Shown here piece by piece: positions 46,753 to 56,059 of a stretch of 64,000 nt of DNA. Within the stretch, counting starts at the first letter, position 1, and each line of letters starts with the position of its first letter. The translations under genes and the position numbers were made by a program. Origin of the DNA: Paenibacillus segetis (GTDB lineage: Bacteria; Bacillota; Bacilli; Paenibacillales; Paenibacillaceae); the NCBI RefSeq assembly GCF_014639155.1, contig NZ_BMFT01000001.1, forward strand, positions 2,666,001 through 2,730,000, read 5' to 3'. The notes beneath the pieces were generated by a model that did no database searches, was not told the DNA's origin, and worked only from the letters and a program-made list of their open reading frames with translations.

Positions 46753-48915
46753 TTAACGTTTGATCTCCGGCATCGGTTGTAGAAGAAGGTTCACCGATAA
46801 GTTACTACCTGGTGCAGCTGTGAATGTGAACTCCACTGTCTGTTCACGATCGCCTGAACGGAACAATACACTGTTCTCATTCGGCGCAGACAGACTTCCC
46901 GAACTCGACAATTGTACAATGTCTCCATTCACCATGATAGATCCATAATATCTTCCCCCACGAGGGTTAAAGGTAATCAATGTATTTGGTGCTACACGAT
47001 ATAACTTGATATGGTAGACAACCCCGAAATTACCTGCATTCATTTTATATTCGCCTTTTGGACCCGTGCCGATTATGAATGGATCCAAAGAATTGTCACC
47101 TATCATAAGACGAACTGGCGAATTACCAACTAAATCCCCATATTCAATAATACGAGTTGCATCCTTATAAGTCCCACGGTTATGCACATCTTCATCTAGT
47201 AAATTTAGATATGGTAGTGTTTTGAACGGATCCTTATTGGCATCAATCATGATGACGTCGTATTGAAGGGTATTATCACTATATAAATCTGCGAACAAAG
47301 AGATGACCTCTCCCTGCTTCATGGCAACAGCGTTCAACTCTGGCATGATAATTTTACTTTCACCTGGAGCAATCCATACATCCTTGTATTTATCGCCAGT
47401 TTGCATCGATTTATAATAACGATCAACCGAAACCTTTCCAGCCGCTGTTGCAAATGGGGATGGTCCACCAAAACCAAAATTAGTTTGAGTCAAACGCGTT
47501 GTTTCCGTATTCTTATTGGTAGCAATGACATACATCTTCACATTTTTACCGGTAGCATTCACATGGTGAATCATAAAACGCGTATTGCCGCTGGCTGTTT
47601 CCGTATACACACGACCATCAGAATATACCGTTTCCGGGCTGTTAACACGGATCAAGGTCGTAGGCTCAGATGAGAAAGTATAATTAAGTTTATCCCAGCT
47701 TGGAACTCCTGTTCCATCAAAGGTATATTTATCACCAACAGGGGTAAAGATCTTATTAAATTCATCTCTGGTATATAATACTTCATCTGTAATTGTGATT
47801 GTCTTCTCTACTGTTGAGTACAATCCGTATTTATTTACAACTTTCAAGCGAATAGTTGTTCGTCCTGGATTAAAGAAGGCCAGTTCCTTATTTTCCCATA
47901 CCCGATCCTTAATCGAGTTTTCTTCATCCGTACTTAAATCCGTATAGGTAATAAGTTCACCCATTTTGTAAGTGTCTTTGTCTGTCGTAAAATTAGCTAC
48001 TGGTGGTGTATGTGGCTTAACGACATTTAAAGTAAGGGAGAACGGATTACTCCATTGTCCATTGGAATCTTTGACACGATAAGTTACAACATAACTCCCC
48101 GGGGTAGTGAAAGTATCTTCGCGACCTTCCCACTGCTCTTCAACGATTTGAAGTCCCGACGGAGAATAAGAGTTAGTATTGTATTGAACAACCGTCTCAC
48201 CCGCAACGATCTCTTTGTTTCCCACACTAAAAGAAGCCACTGGATTAGTAGAAAGACTCAGAATAACCCGCTTACCAGGCTGATCGACTGTATAAGGAAT
48301 ATTTAATGCACTTGTAATTGCTGTCAGTGGAACCATGAAGTTATTTTTTGCTGAATAGGACATGCCTTTCATCGGTTTAGCTACACCATTTACTTTATAA
48401 TTGCTTTTGTTCATTTGGAAACGTAATTCGTCGCTACCTCGTGTAATAATTGTTTCTTTGGTCTTATTATCAAAACTCAATTGTAATCCGGCACGTTCCA
48501 CAATTGCCCGGATCGCAACGTAGGATACTCCGTTTTTAACTTCCATTGGGTTGCCCGCAAGATATAAAGTGCCGTTTTGATACATCTTGTTGCTGTTCAT
48601 CATCAGAATCAGTTCGCCTGCTCCTGCTCCTGCCTTACCTTGATCAATTGGGTCAGTTACAGGATCTGTCACGGGCTCTGTTACAGGAGGAAGGACTTCA
48701 CCCTCAGTTCCCTGCTCTTCATTCTCAAGAGCTTTCTCTGCATCCAACTCAGCATTTAAGTCTACATCGTTATCCTCTACTTGATTCTGATTCTGATAAA
48801 CTTGTTCAGTTACATTTGTAGCTTGTAGGGGTGCTTCTTCCGCACTAACAGGAAGGACCATTGCCACTTGTGATGTTACCAATATCGCAGTGATCAGTAT
48901 TCTCTTGAAATTCAT
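46753..48915 (-). CDS. Secreted stalk-domain protein with PKD-like repeats
   Basis: This 720-residue protein has a signal peptide (~1-25, cleavage after VSA), an acidic segment and a short PVTDPVTDP linker (~75-90). A copper-amine-oxidase-N-like stalk domain (~100-225) follows, then two PKD-like domains (~228-300 with GSYVVTYRVKDSNGQW; ~305-380 with FTTDKDTYKMGELITYTDLS), and a ~340-residue C-terminal region I do not recognise. No catalytic motif is evident. It is probably surface-exposed, with a binding or structural role. Confidence 0.72.
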   Translation of the reverse strand: MNFKRILITAILVTSQVAMVLPVSAEEAPLQATNVTEQVYQNQNQVEDNDVDLNAELDAEKALENEEQGTEGEVLPPVTEPVTDPVTDPIDQGKAGAGAGELILMMNSNKMYQNGTLYLAGNPMEVKNGVSYVAIRAIVERAGLQLSFDNKTKETIITRGSDELRFQMNKSNYKVNGVAKPMKGMSYSAKNNFMVPLTAITSALNIPYTVDQPGKRVILSLSTNPVASFSVGNKEIVAGETVVQYNTNSYSPSGLQIVEEQWEGREDTFTTPGSYVVTYRVKDSNGQWSNPFSLTLNVVKPHTPPVANFTTDKDTYKMGELITYTDLSTDEENSIKDRVWENKELAFFNPGRTTIRLKVVNKYGLYSTVEKTITITDEVLYTRDEFNKIFTPVGDKYTFDGTGVPSWDKLNYTFSSEPTTLIRVNSPETVYSDGRVYTETASGNTRFMIHHVNATGKNVKMYVIATNKNTETTRLTQTNFGFGGPSPFATAAGKVSVDRYYKSMQTGDKYKDVWIAPGESKIIMPELNAVAMKQGEVISLFADLYSDNTLQYDVIMIDANKDPFKTLPYLNLLDEDVHNRGTYKDATRIIEYGDLVGNSPVRLMIGDNSLDPFIIGTGPKGEYKMNAGNFGVVYHIKLYRVAPNTLITFNPRGGRYYGSIMVNGDIVQLSSSGSLSAPNENSVLFRSGDREQTVEFTFTAAPGSNLSVNLLLQPMPEIKR

Positions 48916-49016
48916 GCCTTAACTCCTTCTGCTTCCGATTTATGACTCTTTCAATTTTTACACATACATATTAAACGCTGTAAAAAGGGAAAAGTTGCTC
49001 CAAATATTATAACAAT

Positions 49017-49060
49017 GTAAAAACCGGTAGAAAAACCGCAAAAGCGGTGGTTCTACCGGC
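49017..49060 (-). terminator. nagZ terminator
   Basis: CCGGTAGAA...ACCGC and GCGG...TTCTACCGG form a long stem with a four-base loop (49024-49059), followed by TTTTTAC on the minus strand. It ends the SBP-to-nagZ gene string. Confidence 0.82.
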
Positions 49061-49116
49061 TCATTTGTAAGTTGTTAGCTTAATAGTAATATAACTCTTT
49101 ATTTGAGTTTATTCTA

Positions 49117-50748
49117 TTATAATAGACCATGTCCAACAGGATACTCAGAATTCAAGCTCACAGGTAGGATGCCCTTTGGCTTCAATTCACCCGTTAATAC
49201 TTTGGCAAGTGCCTCCAATGAGAATACTCTATTCTCATATAGACACAAATATGTTCCGATATTTGGAAAACCTTGTATATCATATGGATTTCTTGTCGAT
49301 ACAACGACTAATCTTGATCCATCTTCACTTTCCAAGGCTTCAACCAAACGACGTTGTCCTTCTGGAATTTGACCTTCCGACGTATACGTCACGACAACGA
49401 TCTGTTCATATCCAGAGCTTTGATCAAGTACAGCTTGTATTTCTGCTTCCTCAGGATGAGTACCAATAATGCTTAGAGCAATGTTATCCATATAAGGCTC
49501 AAGTGCATCCTTAAGACTGTATGAGTGTAGGGATGGTTCATCGACCTCGGTACGATGTCGCAATTCTGGCCAAACTACTAACACAGGCTTATTTCTCTGC
49601 AATGGTACATTACCTGAATTACTAACCAATGTAACGCTATGCTCGGCAATCTCACGTAAGAGAGCTTCGCTCTCTTCTACCGGTGTCAGAACGTTTCCTA
49701 CTGGAATGTAATCAGAAGTTGAATCCACATCTGCCAATCGCTTGGCCTTCAACTCCAAGACACGTCTTACAGATTCATCAATCTGTTCCTCCGTTAGAAT
49801 CCCCTGAGCAACTGCATCTCGAACTGCTTGAATCGCCTGTACCTGACCTTCCAAGGTATGACTAACTAACACTATATCGGCACCCGCTTGGATCGCTCGA
49901 ACAGCTCCATTAGCAATTCCGTAATGCTCCGAAATCGCGTGCATTTCAAGACAATCCGTGATAATCAATCCCTCATAACCCATTTCTTCTCGCAACAAGT
50001 CATGAAGTACACGACGAGATAACGTTGCTGGAATTTCCTCAGGCTCAAATGCCGGGAAAATTACGTGAGCGGTCATCATGACATCAACGCCCTCTTCAAT
50101 CGCTTTACGGAAGGGCAGTAATTCTATTTGATTCAATCTTTCTTTATCATGAGGAACTACAGCCAGACCTAAATGTGAATCTACCGCAGTGTCACCATGT
50201 CCCGGGAAATGCTTAGCCGTTGCGCTAACACCTTGACTCTGATATCCACGGATAGCAGCAGCGCCGTGTTCAGCAACGCGCACAGGGTCCTCACCAAATG
50301 ATCTTACACCTATGACAGGATTCATAGGATTATTATTAACATCCACACAAGGAGCAAAATTTAAATTGATACCTAATTTGAGCATTTCTTTCGCAGCAAG
50401 TACAGCTGCTCCTTCTGTCAATTCTAGGTTATTGGCTGCTCCAAGTGCCATGTTCCCTTGAATCCGGCTTACACCATCGTGATCCAAACGAGATACCATG
50501 CCACCTTCTTGGTCTATCGATATAAACAATGGGATATCAGGTGTACTGCGTGGAATTTGCTGCAAACTATGCGACAATGCAGCCAACTGCTCAACAGACT
50601 CGATATTCCGACGGAAATATACGACACCGCCCACATGAAATTCACTGATTAATTTCTTAATTTGATCATCCGGAACAAGACTATGAAAACCACAAATAAA
50701 TAGCTGCCCGATTTTTTGATCCAACGTCAATGAAGATAAATCCATCAT
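49117..50748 (-). CDS. nagZ: Beta-N-acetylhexosaminidase NagZ (GH3)
   Basis: This 543-residue GH3 enzyme has the family signature KHFPGHGDTAVDSHLGLAVV (catalytic His/Asp loop) and the nucleophile region IITDCLEMHAIS. A second alpha/beta domain (~350-543) makes it the two-domain Bacillus-type form. No signal peptide is present, so it acts in the cytoplasm on imported GlcNAc-containing muropeptides or disaccharides. It is 16 bases downstream of the AraC-type regulator and likely in the same operon as the ABC importer. Confidence 0.9.
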   Translation of the reverse strand: MMDLSSLTLDQKIGQLFICGFHSLVPDDQIKKLISEFHVGGVVYFRRNIESVEQLAALSHSLQQIPRSTPDIPLFISIDQEGGMVSRLDHDGVSRIQGNMALGAANNLELTEGAAVLAAKEMLKLGINLNFAPCVDVNNNPMNPVIGVRSFGEDPVRVAEHGAAAIRGYQSQGVSATAKHFPGHGDTAVDSHLGLAVVPHDKERLNQIELLPFRKAIEEGVDVMMTAHVIFPAFEPEEIPATLSRRVLHDLLREEMGYEGLIITDCLEMHAISEHYGIANGAVRAIQAGADIVLVSHTLEGQVQAIQAVRDAVAQGILTEEQIDESVRRVLELKAKRLADVDSTSDYIPVGNVLTPVEESEALLREIAEHSVTLVSNSGNVPLQRNKPVLVVWPELRHRTEVDEPSLHSYSLKDALEPYMDNIALSIIGTHPEEAEIQAVLDQSSGYEQIVVVTYTSEGQIPEGQRRLVEALESEDGSRLVVVSTRNPYDIQGFPNIGTYLCLYENRVFSLEALAKVLTGELKPKGILPVSLNSEYPVGHGLL

Positions 50749-50764
50749 AGTTCACCTTCTTTTC

Positions 50765-52375
50765 TTATGATCCAACAGAATCCTTTAATCGGTATTCCGA
50801 TGGGGTCATTCCCGTGTATTTCTGGAACACCTTCGTAAAATACCGACGCTCATGATAACCAACCTCAGAACCGATTTGAGTAATCGATTTGTCGCTGCTA
50901 TAGAGCAAAGATTTTGCCATTTCCATACGCTGTTTGGTCAGATATTCAACAAATGTTTCACCAAAGTAGTTTTTGAAGAGAAGACAGAAATAGCTACAAC
51001 TAATCCCAAGATATTCAGAAATATCATCGATTCCAAAATCGCTCTCTAAATTATGTTGAATGTAATTTTGCGCGGACATCATTAACAGTTCAGAGGACTT
51101 TTTGGTTGATAGAGAGTCTCGGGACTGCTCTATCAATGATACAATTAGAGACAAGAGCTCTTTTAAACTTAACGACCCTTGCAGCCTTTGCCAAATATTT
51201 TCCTCTTGTTCCCCAGATAATAATTGCATCTCACGCATTTCACGAAGCAAGTGGATCAAAAGATAATGCAGCATTTTTTGCGATTGGCCAATGCTGTTCT
51301 CTTGCAAATGGCCCACAAAAGATTTAAGATCGTGAGTCATTTGAGCAAGGACCTCTACATTCCCATTCCGAAGTCCACTGCTTATCTTCTCAATCCAATG
51401 CCACTTCGATTCTGTTACACCTAGCTCTGGTCTGGATGTCGATTCTAAATTATTAGTACCCGCTTCCAAAAACCATTCATTAGGTGAGTTAAGTATTAGC
51501 TTTTGCTGCATTCTTTCGTATACCATGGCTAACTCATTTAAGGAAAGATAGTTTTGTTCTAAGCACATTTGAAATAACATACCATCGTTGTTGTCGACTA
51601 GGGTCTGTAAAATGATATATCCCGGGTACAATTGTTCTTTTGTAATCGGGTGGTCCTGATCTGGAGAAGGGAAGATAATACACCATTCCCCCTCCCGAAT
51701 CTGCAAGACCGTTTGTCCTTTTAGGATCGGGCTGAAAATATCTTTTAGCATGTTTTTAATCCGTAGATTCCATGCTTTCCGTTCGAGAACGGTCCAGGAT
51801 ATAGACCGGTGTGAATAACCCTCCAGGTCAATTAACAAGACGGAATAAGCCTTTTTATTAGCAAGTCCATCCTCTTCATCCCACAATACGCCCTCTTCCT
51901 CCGTCTCCTGTCCCAATAACGAATGAAGCATATAGTTTTCATTAGCCAGGTAAGCTACCCGGTTTAACCTTTGCTCCTTCTTCTGTTTCTTACTCTTCTC
52001 TCTAATTTCGGCAGCAAGATTTCGAACGGTATCTTCCAGTTCAAAATAATTAATCGGCTTGCAGATATAATCCCTTACTCCATGCCGAATCGCCGTTTGA
52101 GCATACTCAAATTCCTGATAACCTGTTAATAGTAGAATCTCGCAAGTTAACCCTTGTTTGCGGATTTCCTGAAGCAGAGTCATTCCATCCATTACAGGCA
52201 TGCGGATGTCGCTTAAGATCAAATCGGGATGATGCTGGATAGCTGCTTCTAAAGCATCTATACCGTTCTTAGCCAAACCAACAATTTCTATGTCCATATC
52301 TTCCCAAGGAAGTACCTTAGATAAATTGTTTAAAATGTGGACTTCGTCGTCAACTAGCAAAGCTTTCAGTCTCAA
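50765..52375 (-). CDS. AraC-type response regulator (YesN-like)
   Basis: This 536-residue regulator has a receiver domain (~1-120) with D10/D11-type acids and phospho-acceptor D56 in LILSDIRMP, a middle region of ~300 residues, and a C-terminal AraC helix-turn-helix pair (~430-530, ISEYLGISCSYFCLLFKNYFGETFVEYL and VGYHERRYFTKVFQKYTGMTPSEYR). It overlaps the upstream kinase gene by four bases. It probably controls the adjacent ABC transporter genes. Confidence 0.9.
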   Translation of the reverse strand: MRLKALLVDDEVHILNNLSKVLPWEDMDIEIVGLAKNGIDALEAAIQHHPDLILSDIRMPVMDGMTLLQEIRKQGLTCEILLLTGYQEFEYAQTAIRHGVRDYICKPINYFELEDTVRNLAAEIREKSKKQKKEQRLNRVAYLANENYMLHSLLGQETEEEGVLWDEEDGLANKKAYSVLLIDLEGYSHRSISWTVLERKAWNLRIKNMLKDIFSPILKGQTVLQIREGEWCIIFPSPDQDHPITKEQLYPGYIILQTLVDNNDGMLFQMCLEQNYLSLNELAMVYERMQQKLILNSPNEWFLEAGTNNLESTSRPELGVTESKWHWIEKISSGLRNGNVEVLAQMTHDLKSFVGHLQENSIGQSQKMLHYLLIHLLREMREMQLLSGEQEENIWQRLQGSLSLKELLSLIVSLIEQSRDSLSTKKSSELLMMSAQNYIQHNLESDFGIDDISEYLGISCSYFCLLFKNYFGETFVEYLTKQRMEMAKSLLYSSDKSITQIGSEVGYHERRYFTKVFQKYTGMTPSEYRLKDSVGS

Positions 52376-54195
52376 TCTTTATCACCCAATTCATATTTAG
52401 GAATCACGCATTGTATAATGGTGCCTTGCCCCGGTTGCGAGCAGATGAAAAGTCCGAATTTATTACCATATTGAAATCTTAAACGATCGAACACACTTCT
52501 TAATCCCAAACCCCGACGTTCATGACTTGGATACGGTTGCAGCAAATGATAATCAGGATCGTCTATATCTGCATATTGAATGGAAGACAATTGTTCACTC
52601 GACATCCCAATACCATTATCCTCAATTCTCAGTAATATCCTTTCCTCTTCCATTTTACCTGTAACCGTGATTCTACCTTTATAGTCGATGCCTTCAAATC
52701 CATGTTGAATACAATTCTCCACAAGTGGTTGAAGCGTAAGCTTGAGGAGTAGACAGTTCATCATCTCATCTGGGATCTCTATATGATATTCAAACAAATC
52801 ATCAAATCTGAACTTCTGAATTTCCAAATAACTCCGAAGATGTTCGATTTCGAGACTCAACCTGATCTCTTCCTTGTCCTGAATACTGATACGCAAAATA
52901 CTTGCAAGACGTAATACCATCTCGCTGACCTTACGTCCCTCATTCTGGACAGCAAGTACATTAATTGACTCTAGTGTGTTGAACAGGAAGTGTGGCTTAA
53001 TCTGGGCTTGCAATACTCTAAGTTCGGCATTCGTCTTCTGAAGTTGTTCACGTTTAACCTGATGGAACAATTCATTGATTTTATCCATTTGATTGTTAAA
53101 TCCCTTTTGCAATAACAGTAGTTCATCATCGCCCTTTTCATCCACCCTGGCGTTCAAATCACCGTCCTCGACTTTACGCATGAAACGTACAATCAAGCCG
53201 ATCGTACCGGTAATCCGATTCATGAACAAGACGTTAAAAAGGATTGCAGCAACCACACAGATAGAAATAATTAATACAAACCATTTAGCAAAGGTTGTTA
53301 ACTCCTGAGATAAATAACTCCAAGAAGTCACCGACACCAAACTCCATGGGTACTCCTTTAAATTATAAATCGATATAACGCTTTCTTCCCCGTTGAATTT
53401 CCCTCTAAAGCTTTGATAATCGCTATTCAATTGAAACTTTTGCTTCATATGATCCTGAATCAATTCGCCATCAAATTCAGATTTATAATCATATAAAATA
53501 AGTCCTTTATCGTTAACGAGCATAAATTTAGTGTTCCGTTTACTGCTTCCCAATTCCAAGTTCTGAAAAATCTTTTCAAATTCCCAATCCTTGATTTGTA
53601 CTACCAAAACTCCTGCCCTTTGCAAATTGCTCAATTCCTTAATTAAACGAATTTGCGTAAAAACCTTATCTGACCCTGTTAATTCAGGATATTCATGGGG
53701 AGCAATCCATTTCGGTAATCCTTTCAAGGACATCACTTCATTATATAATGGATGCTCCTTAAACTTTTCGTAAGGCAAGGTTTGGAAATTTTCTTTATTG
53801 AAAATAGAGATTACATTGGACCCTTTTCCACCATGTACATCATATAAGAACGCATAATCAATAGCAGGATGGTTGTATAATAAGGAACGAAAATTTCTCT
53901 GGTTAGCATTTAGTTCAAGTTGAGTTGACGCCGTCAAATTTTGCGAATCAGGATCCTTTGCAACAATCGCCGCTTGAAATACTCCCTTAGCGATCCCATT
54001 GTCGGTCACAGTATCCATTTCTTTAAATACGCTCTTGATACTGTAACTAATCGCTTTAAGCGAATATTCTTCCTGCTGACTATGCTTCGTCTCGATCGAA
54101 CGAAACGTAACAAAGAAGGTAATAATCCCAAGAATAAACAAAGGAATAATAACTAGCGCAATAAAGGCCGTAAATAATTTGATTCGCAGGTTCAT
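52372..54195 (-). CDS. Sensor histidine kinase (YesM-like)
   Basis: This 607-residue kinase has two membrane helices (~9-30 and ~303-325) flanking a large extracellular sensor domain, a HAMP linker (~326-380), the phospho-accepting His402 in QIKPHFLFNTLES, and a HATPase domain with PLVENCIQHG and DNGIGMS. It pairs with the overlapping AraC-type regulator. The ligand is unknown; the solute-binding protein of the same cluster suggests a sugar or sugar-bound protein. Confidence 0.9.
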   Translation of the reverse strand: MNLRIKLFTAFIALVIIPLFILGIITFFVTFRSIETKHSQQEEYSLKAISYSIKSVFKEMDTVTDNGIAKGVFQAAIVAKDPDSQNLTASTQLELNANQRNFRSLLYNHPAIDYAFLYDVHGGKGSNVISIFNKENFQTLPYEKFKEHPLYNEVMSLKGLPKWIAPHEYPELTGSDKVFTQIRLIKELSNLQRAGVLVVQIKDWEFEKIFQNLELGSSKRNTKFMLVNDKGLILYDYKSEFDGELIQDHMKQKFQLNSDYQSFRGKFNGEESVISIYNLKEYPWSLVSVTSWSYLSQELTTFAKWFVLIISICVVAAILFNVLFMNRITGTIGLIVRFMRKVEDGDLNARVDEKGDDELLLLQKGFNNQMDKINELFHQVKREQLQKTNAELRVLQAQIKPHFLFNTLESINVLAVQNEGRKVSEMVLRLASILRISIQDKEEIRLSLEIEHLRSYLEIQKFRFDDLFEYHIEIPDEMMNCLLLKLTLQPLVENCIQHGFEGIDYKGRITVTGKMEEERILLRIEDNGIGMSSEQLSSIQYADIDDPDYHLLQPYPSHERRGLGLRSVFDRLRFQYGNKFGLFICSQPGQGTIIQCVIPKYELGDKD

Positions 54196-54259
54196 AAGCG
54201 GCAGCTCCCAAATAGACTACTAACGCGTCATATAATGACAGAGATATTATTCACCTCTA

Positions 54260-55087
54260 TTATCCTTTTACGCTGCCCGCCGTTACCCCTTCAATAATCT
54301 TCTCTTGCAGAATCGCATAGATGACCAATACAGGTACAACGCTAAAGACAATACCAGCAGACATTTGGGCATAGTTCGTGTTATAAGCATCTCTGAAGCC
54401 AACCATACCTACAGGAAGTGTCTTCAATTCATTACTAGATAGGAAGTAGTTTGCAAGCAAGAATTCGTTCCAGTTTCCTAGGAAGTTAACGATGAATACG
54501 GTTACTACGGCAGGAATGGTAAGCGGTATTATAATTCTAGCAAATAACCCTGCAGAGCTCAATCCATCAATAACCGCTGCTTCCTCAATTTCCCCTGGTA
54601 GAGATCGCATAAACGCAGCTAGGATGATAACCGAAAATGGAATCGCGTTAGCCACATAAGGTAGAATCAGAGCCATGTGCGTGTTCAAAATATCCAAATT
54701 TCTCATTATTCCATAAATCGGAAGCAAGAGAGAGTTGTTCGGAATCAACATACCAATGAGAATTAATTGAAACACAATTGCACTAATCTTGTTGTAACGC
54801 ATACGAGTCACGGCAAATGCAAGCATCGCTGCAAACAAGATAGATACACATGCAGATAATATACCGATGTACAAACTGTTAAAGAAATACGTACTAATTT
54901 TAGCATTTACCCAGGCATTCACGTAGTTATCAAACATGATGGAACTTGGAAGCCCAAACGGATTAGCAGCAATAGATTGGTTATCCGTCTTCACGGAAGA
55001 GAATAGAACGAACAAAAAAGGATATAGAATAATGAGCAGGTAACCCATCAGAAAGATATGTGGAATAAATTTTTTGAGTGCTCTCAT
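54260..55087 (-). CDS. Carbohydrate ABC transporter permease (MalG-type)
   Basis: This 275-residue permease has six membrane helices and the EAA motif EEAAVIDGLSSAGLFARIIIPLTIP. It ends with IIEGVTAGSVKG, typical of CUT1-family inner-membrane subunits. Its ATG overlaps the stop of the other permease by one base. No ATPase gene is in the cluster, so it likely uses a shared MsmX-type ATPase, as is common in Bacilli. Confidence 0.9.
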   Translation of the reverse strand: MRALKKFIPHIFLMGYLLIILYPFLFVLFSSVKTDNQSIAANPFGLPSSIMFDNYVNAWVNAKISTYFFNSLYIGILSACVSILFAAMLAFAVTRMRYNKISAIVFQLILIGMLIPNNSLLLPIYGIMRNLDILNTHMALILPYVANAIPFSVIILAAFMRSLPGEIEEAAVIDGLSSAGLFARIIIPLTIPAVVTVFIVNFLGNWNEFLLANYFLSSNELKTLPVGMVGFRDAYNTNYAQMSAGIVFSVVPVLVIYAILQEKIIEGVTAGSVKG

Positions 55088-55971
55088 TAGTATTCAATCC
55101 TTTCTGAACGTCTAGCAATCAAGACTTGATATAGTACTGTGATAATCATTGTGAAAATAAAGATCAGGATAGCGATTGAGTTACCAAATCCATGTCTAAA
55201 GCTTGTGATCGCATATCGGATCATATACGTTGCCATAACATCCGTTGAACCAGCAGGTCCACCTTTCGTCATAACGAGAATGATATCCGCCGCTTTCATT
55301 GCACCAGCTACTGACAACATGATGACTACAGAAACAATTGGCATAATAAGTGGAAGTGTAATCTTCATAGCTCTTTGGAAACCAGTTGCTCCGTCGATCG
55401 CAGCCGCTTCATCTAGCTCTTTAGGAATAGAAAGAATCGCTGCTAGTACCATGATGATATAAAATCCGGTCCATTGCCATGCATTGGTGATCAGGATCGC
55501 TATCATGGCCCAATTCTTATCAGACAACCAATAAATCGGTTCGATTCCGAATATACCCAACAACTCATTCATGAGACCGAAATCTGGGTTATAAATGAAC
55601 CCCCACAAAATCCCAATAACTGCTGTTGACATAATAGATGGCATAAATACTGCCGTTTTGTATAGACCTTTGAGTTTCTTCACGTTAGCGATAAGCAAGG
55701 AGAAGATAACAATGAGTGGTACTTGAATGAGACAAGAGAATAAAATGAAATACAAGTTATTACGTACAGACTTCCAAAATGCAACATCTTTGAATGCCGT
55801 TACGTAGTTGTCCAATCCAATATAGGTCATATGTTTAGATATTCCGTTCCAGCTAGTCAAACTGTTATTTACCGCAGTGAAAATTGGATAAATGAAGAAT
55901 GCGAGAAACAGGACAAATGCCGGCAATATAAACACAATGTAGATCAGAGGGTTTCTTAGCGCTTTATTCAT
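55087..55971 (-). CDS. Carbohydrate ABC transporter permease (MalF-type)
   Basis: This 294-residue permease has six membrane helices and the EAA motif DEAAAIDGATGFQRAMKITLPLIMP. It sits between the solute-binding protein and the MalG-type partner in the usual CUT1 order. A hairpin in the gap before it probably lowers its expression relative to the binding protein. Confidence 0.9.
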   Translation of the reverse strand: MNKALRNPLIYIVFILPAFVLFLAFFIYPIFTAVNNSLTSWNGISKHMTYIGLDNYVTAFKDVAFWKSVRNNLYFILFSCLIQVPLIVIFSLLIANVKKLKGLYKTAVFMPSIMSTAVIGILWGFIYNPDFGLMNELLGIFGIEPIYWLSDKNWAMIAILITNAWQWTGFYIIMVLAAILSIPKELDEAAAIDGATGFQRAMKITLPLIMPIVSVVIMLSVAGAMKAADIILVMTKGGPAGSTDVMATYMIRYAITSFRHGFGNSIAILIFIFTMIITVLYQVLIARRSERIEY

Positions 55972-56004
55972 GGTAACCTCCGTAGTTTATGCCTTACTTA
56001 ATAT

Positions 56005-56047
56005 AAAAGGGTGCCCCCACATGTATCGAGGCGGGTGGCACCCTTTC
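56005..56047 (-). terminator. Intra-operon hairpin after the solute-binding protein gene
   Basis: AAAGGGTGCC and GGCACCCTTT form a 10-bp stem with further CCCGCC/GGGGG pairing inside, followed by TTATATT on the minus strand. It fits a partial terminator that favours the binding-protein message. Confidence 0.72.
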
Positions 56048-56059
56048 AATAATTCTAAA

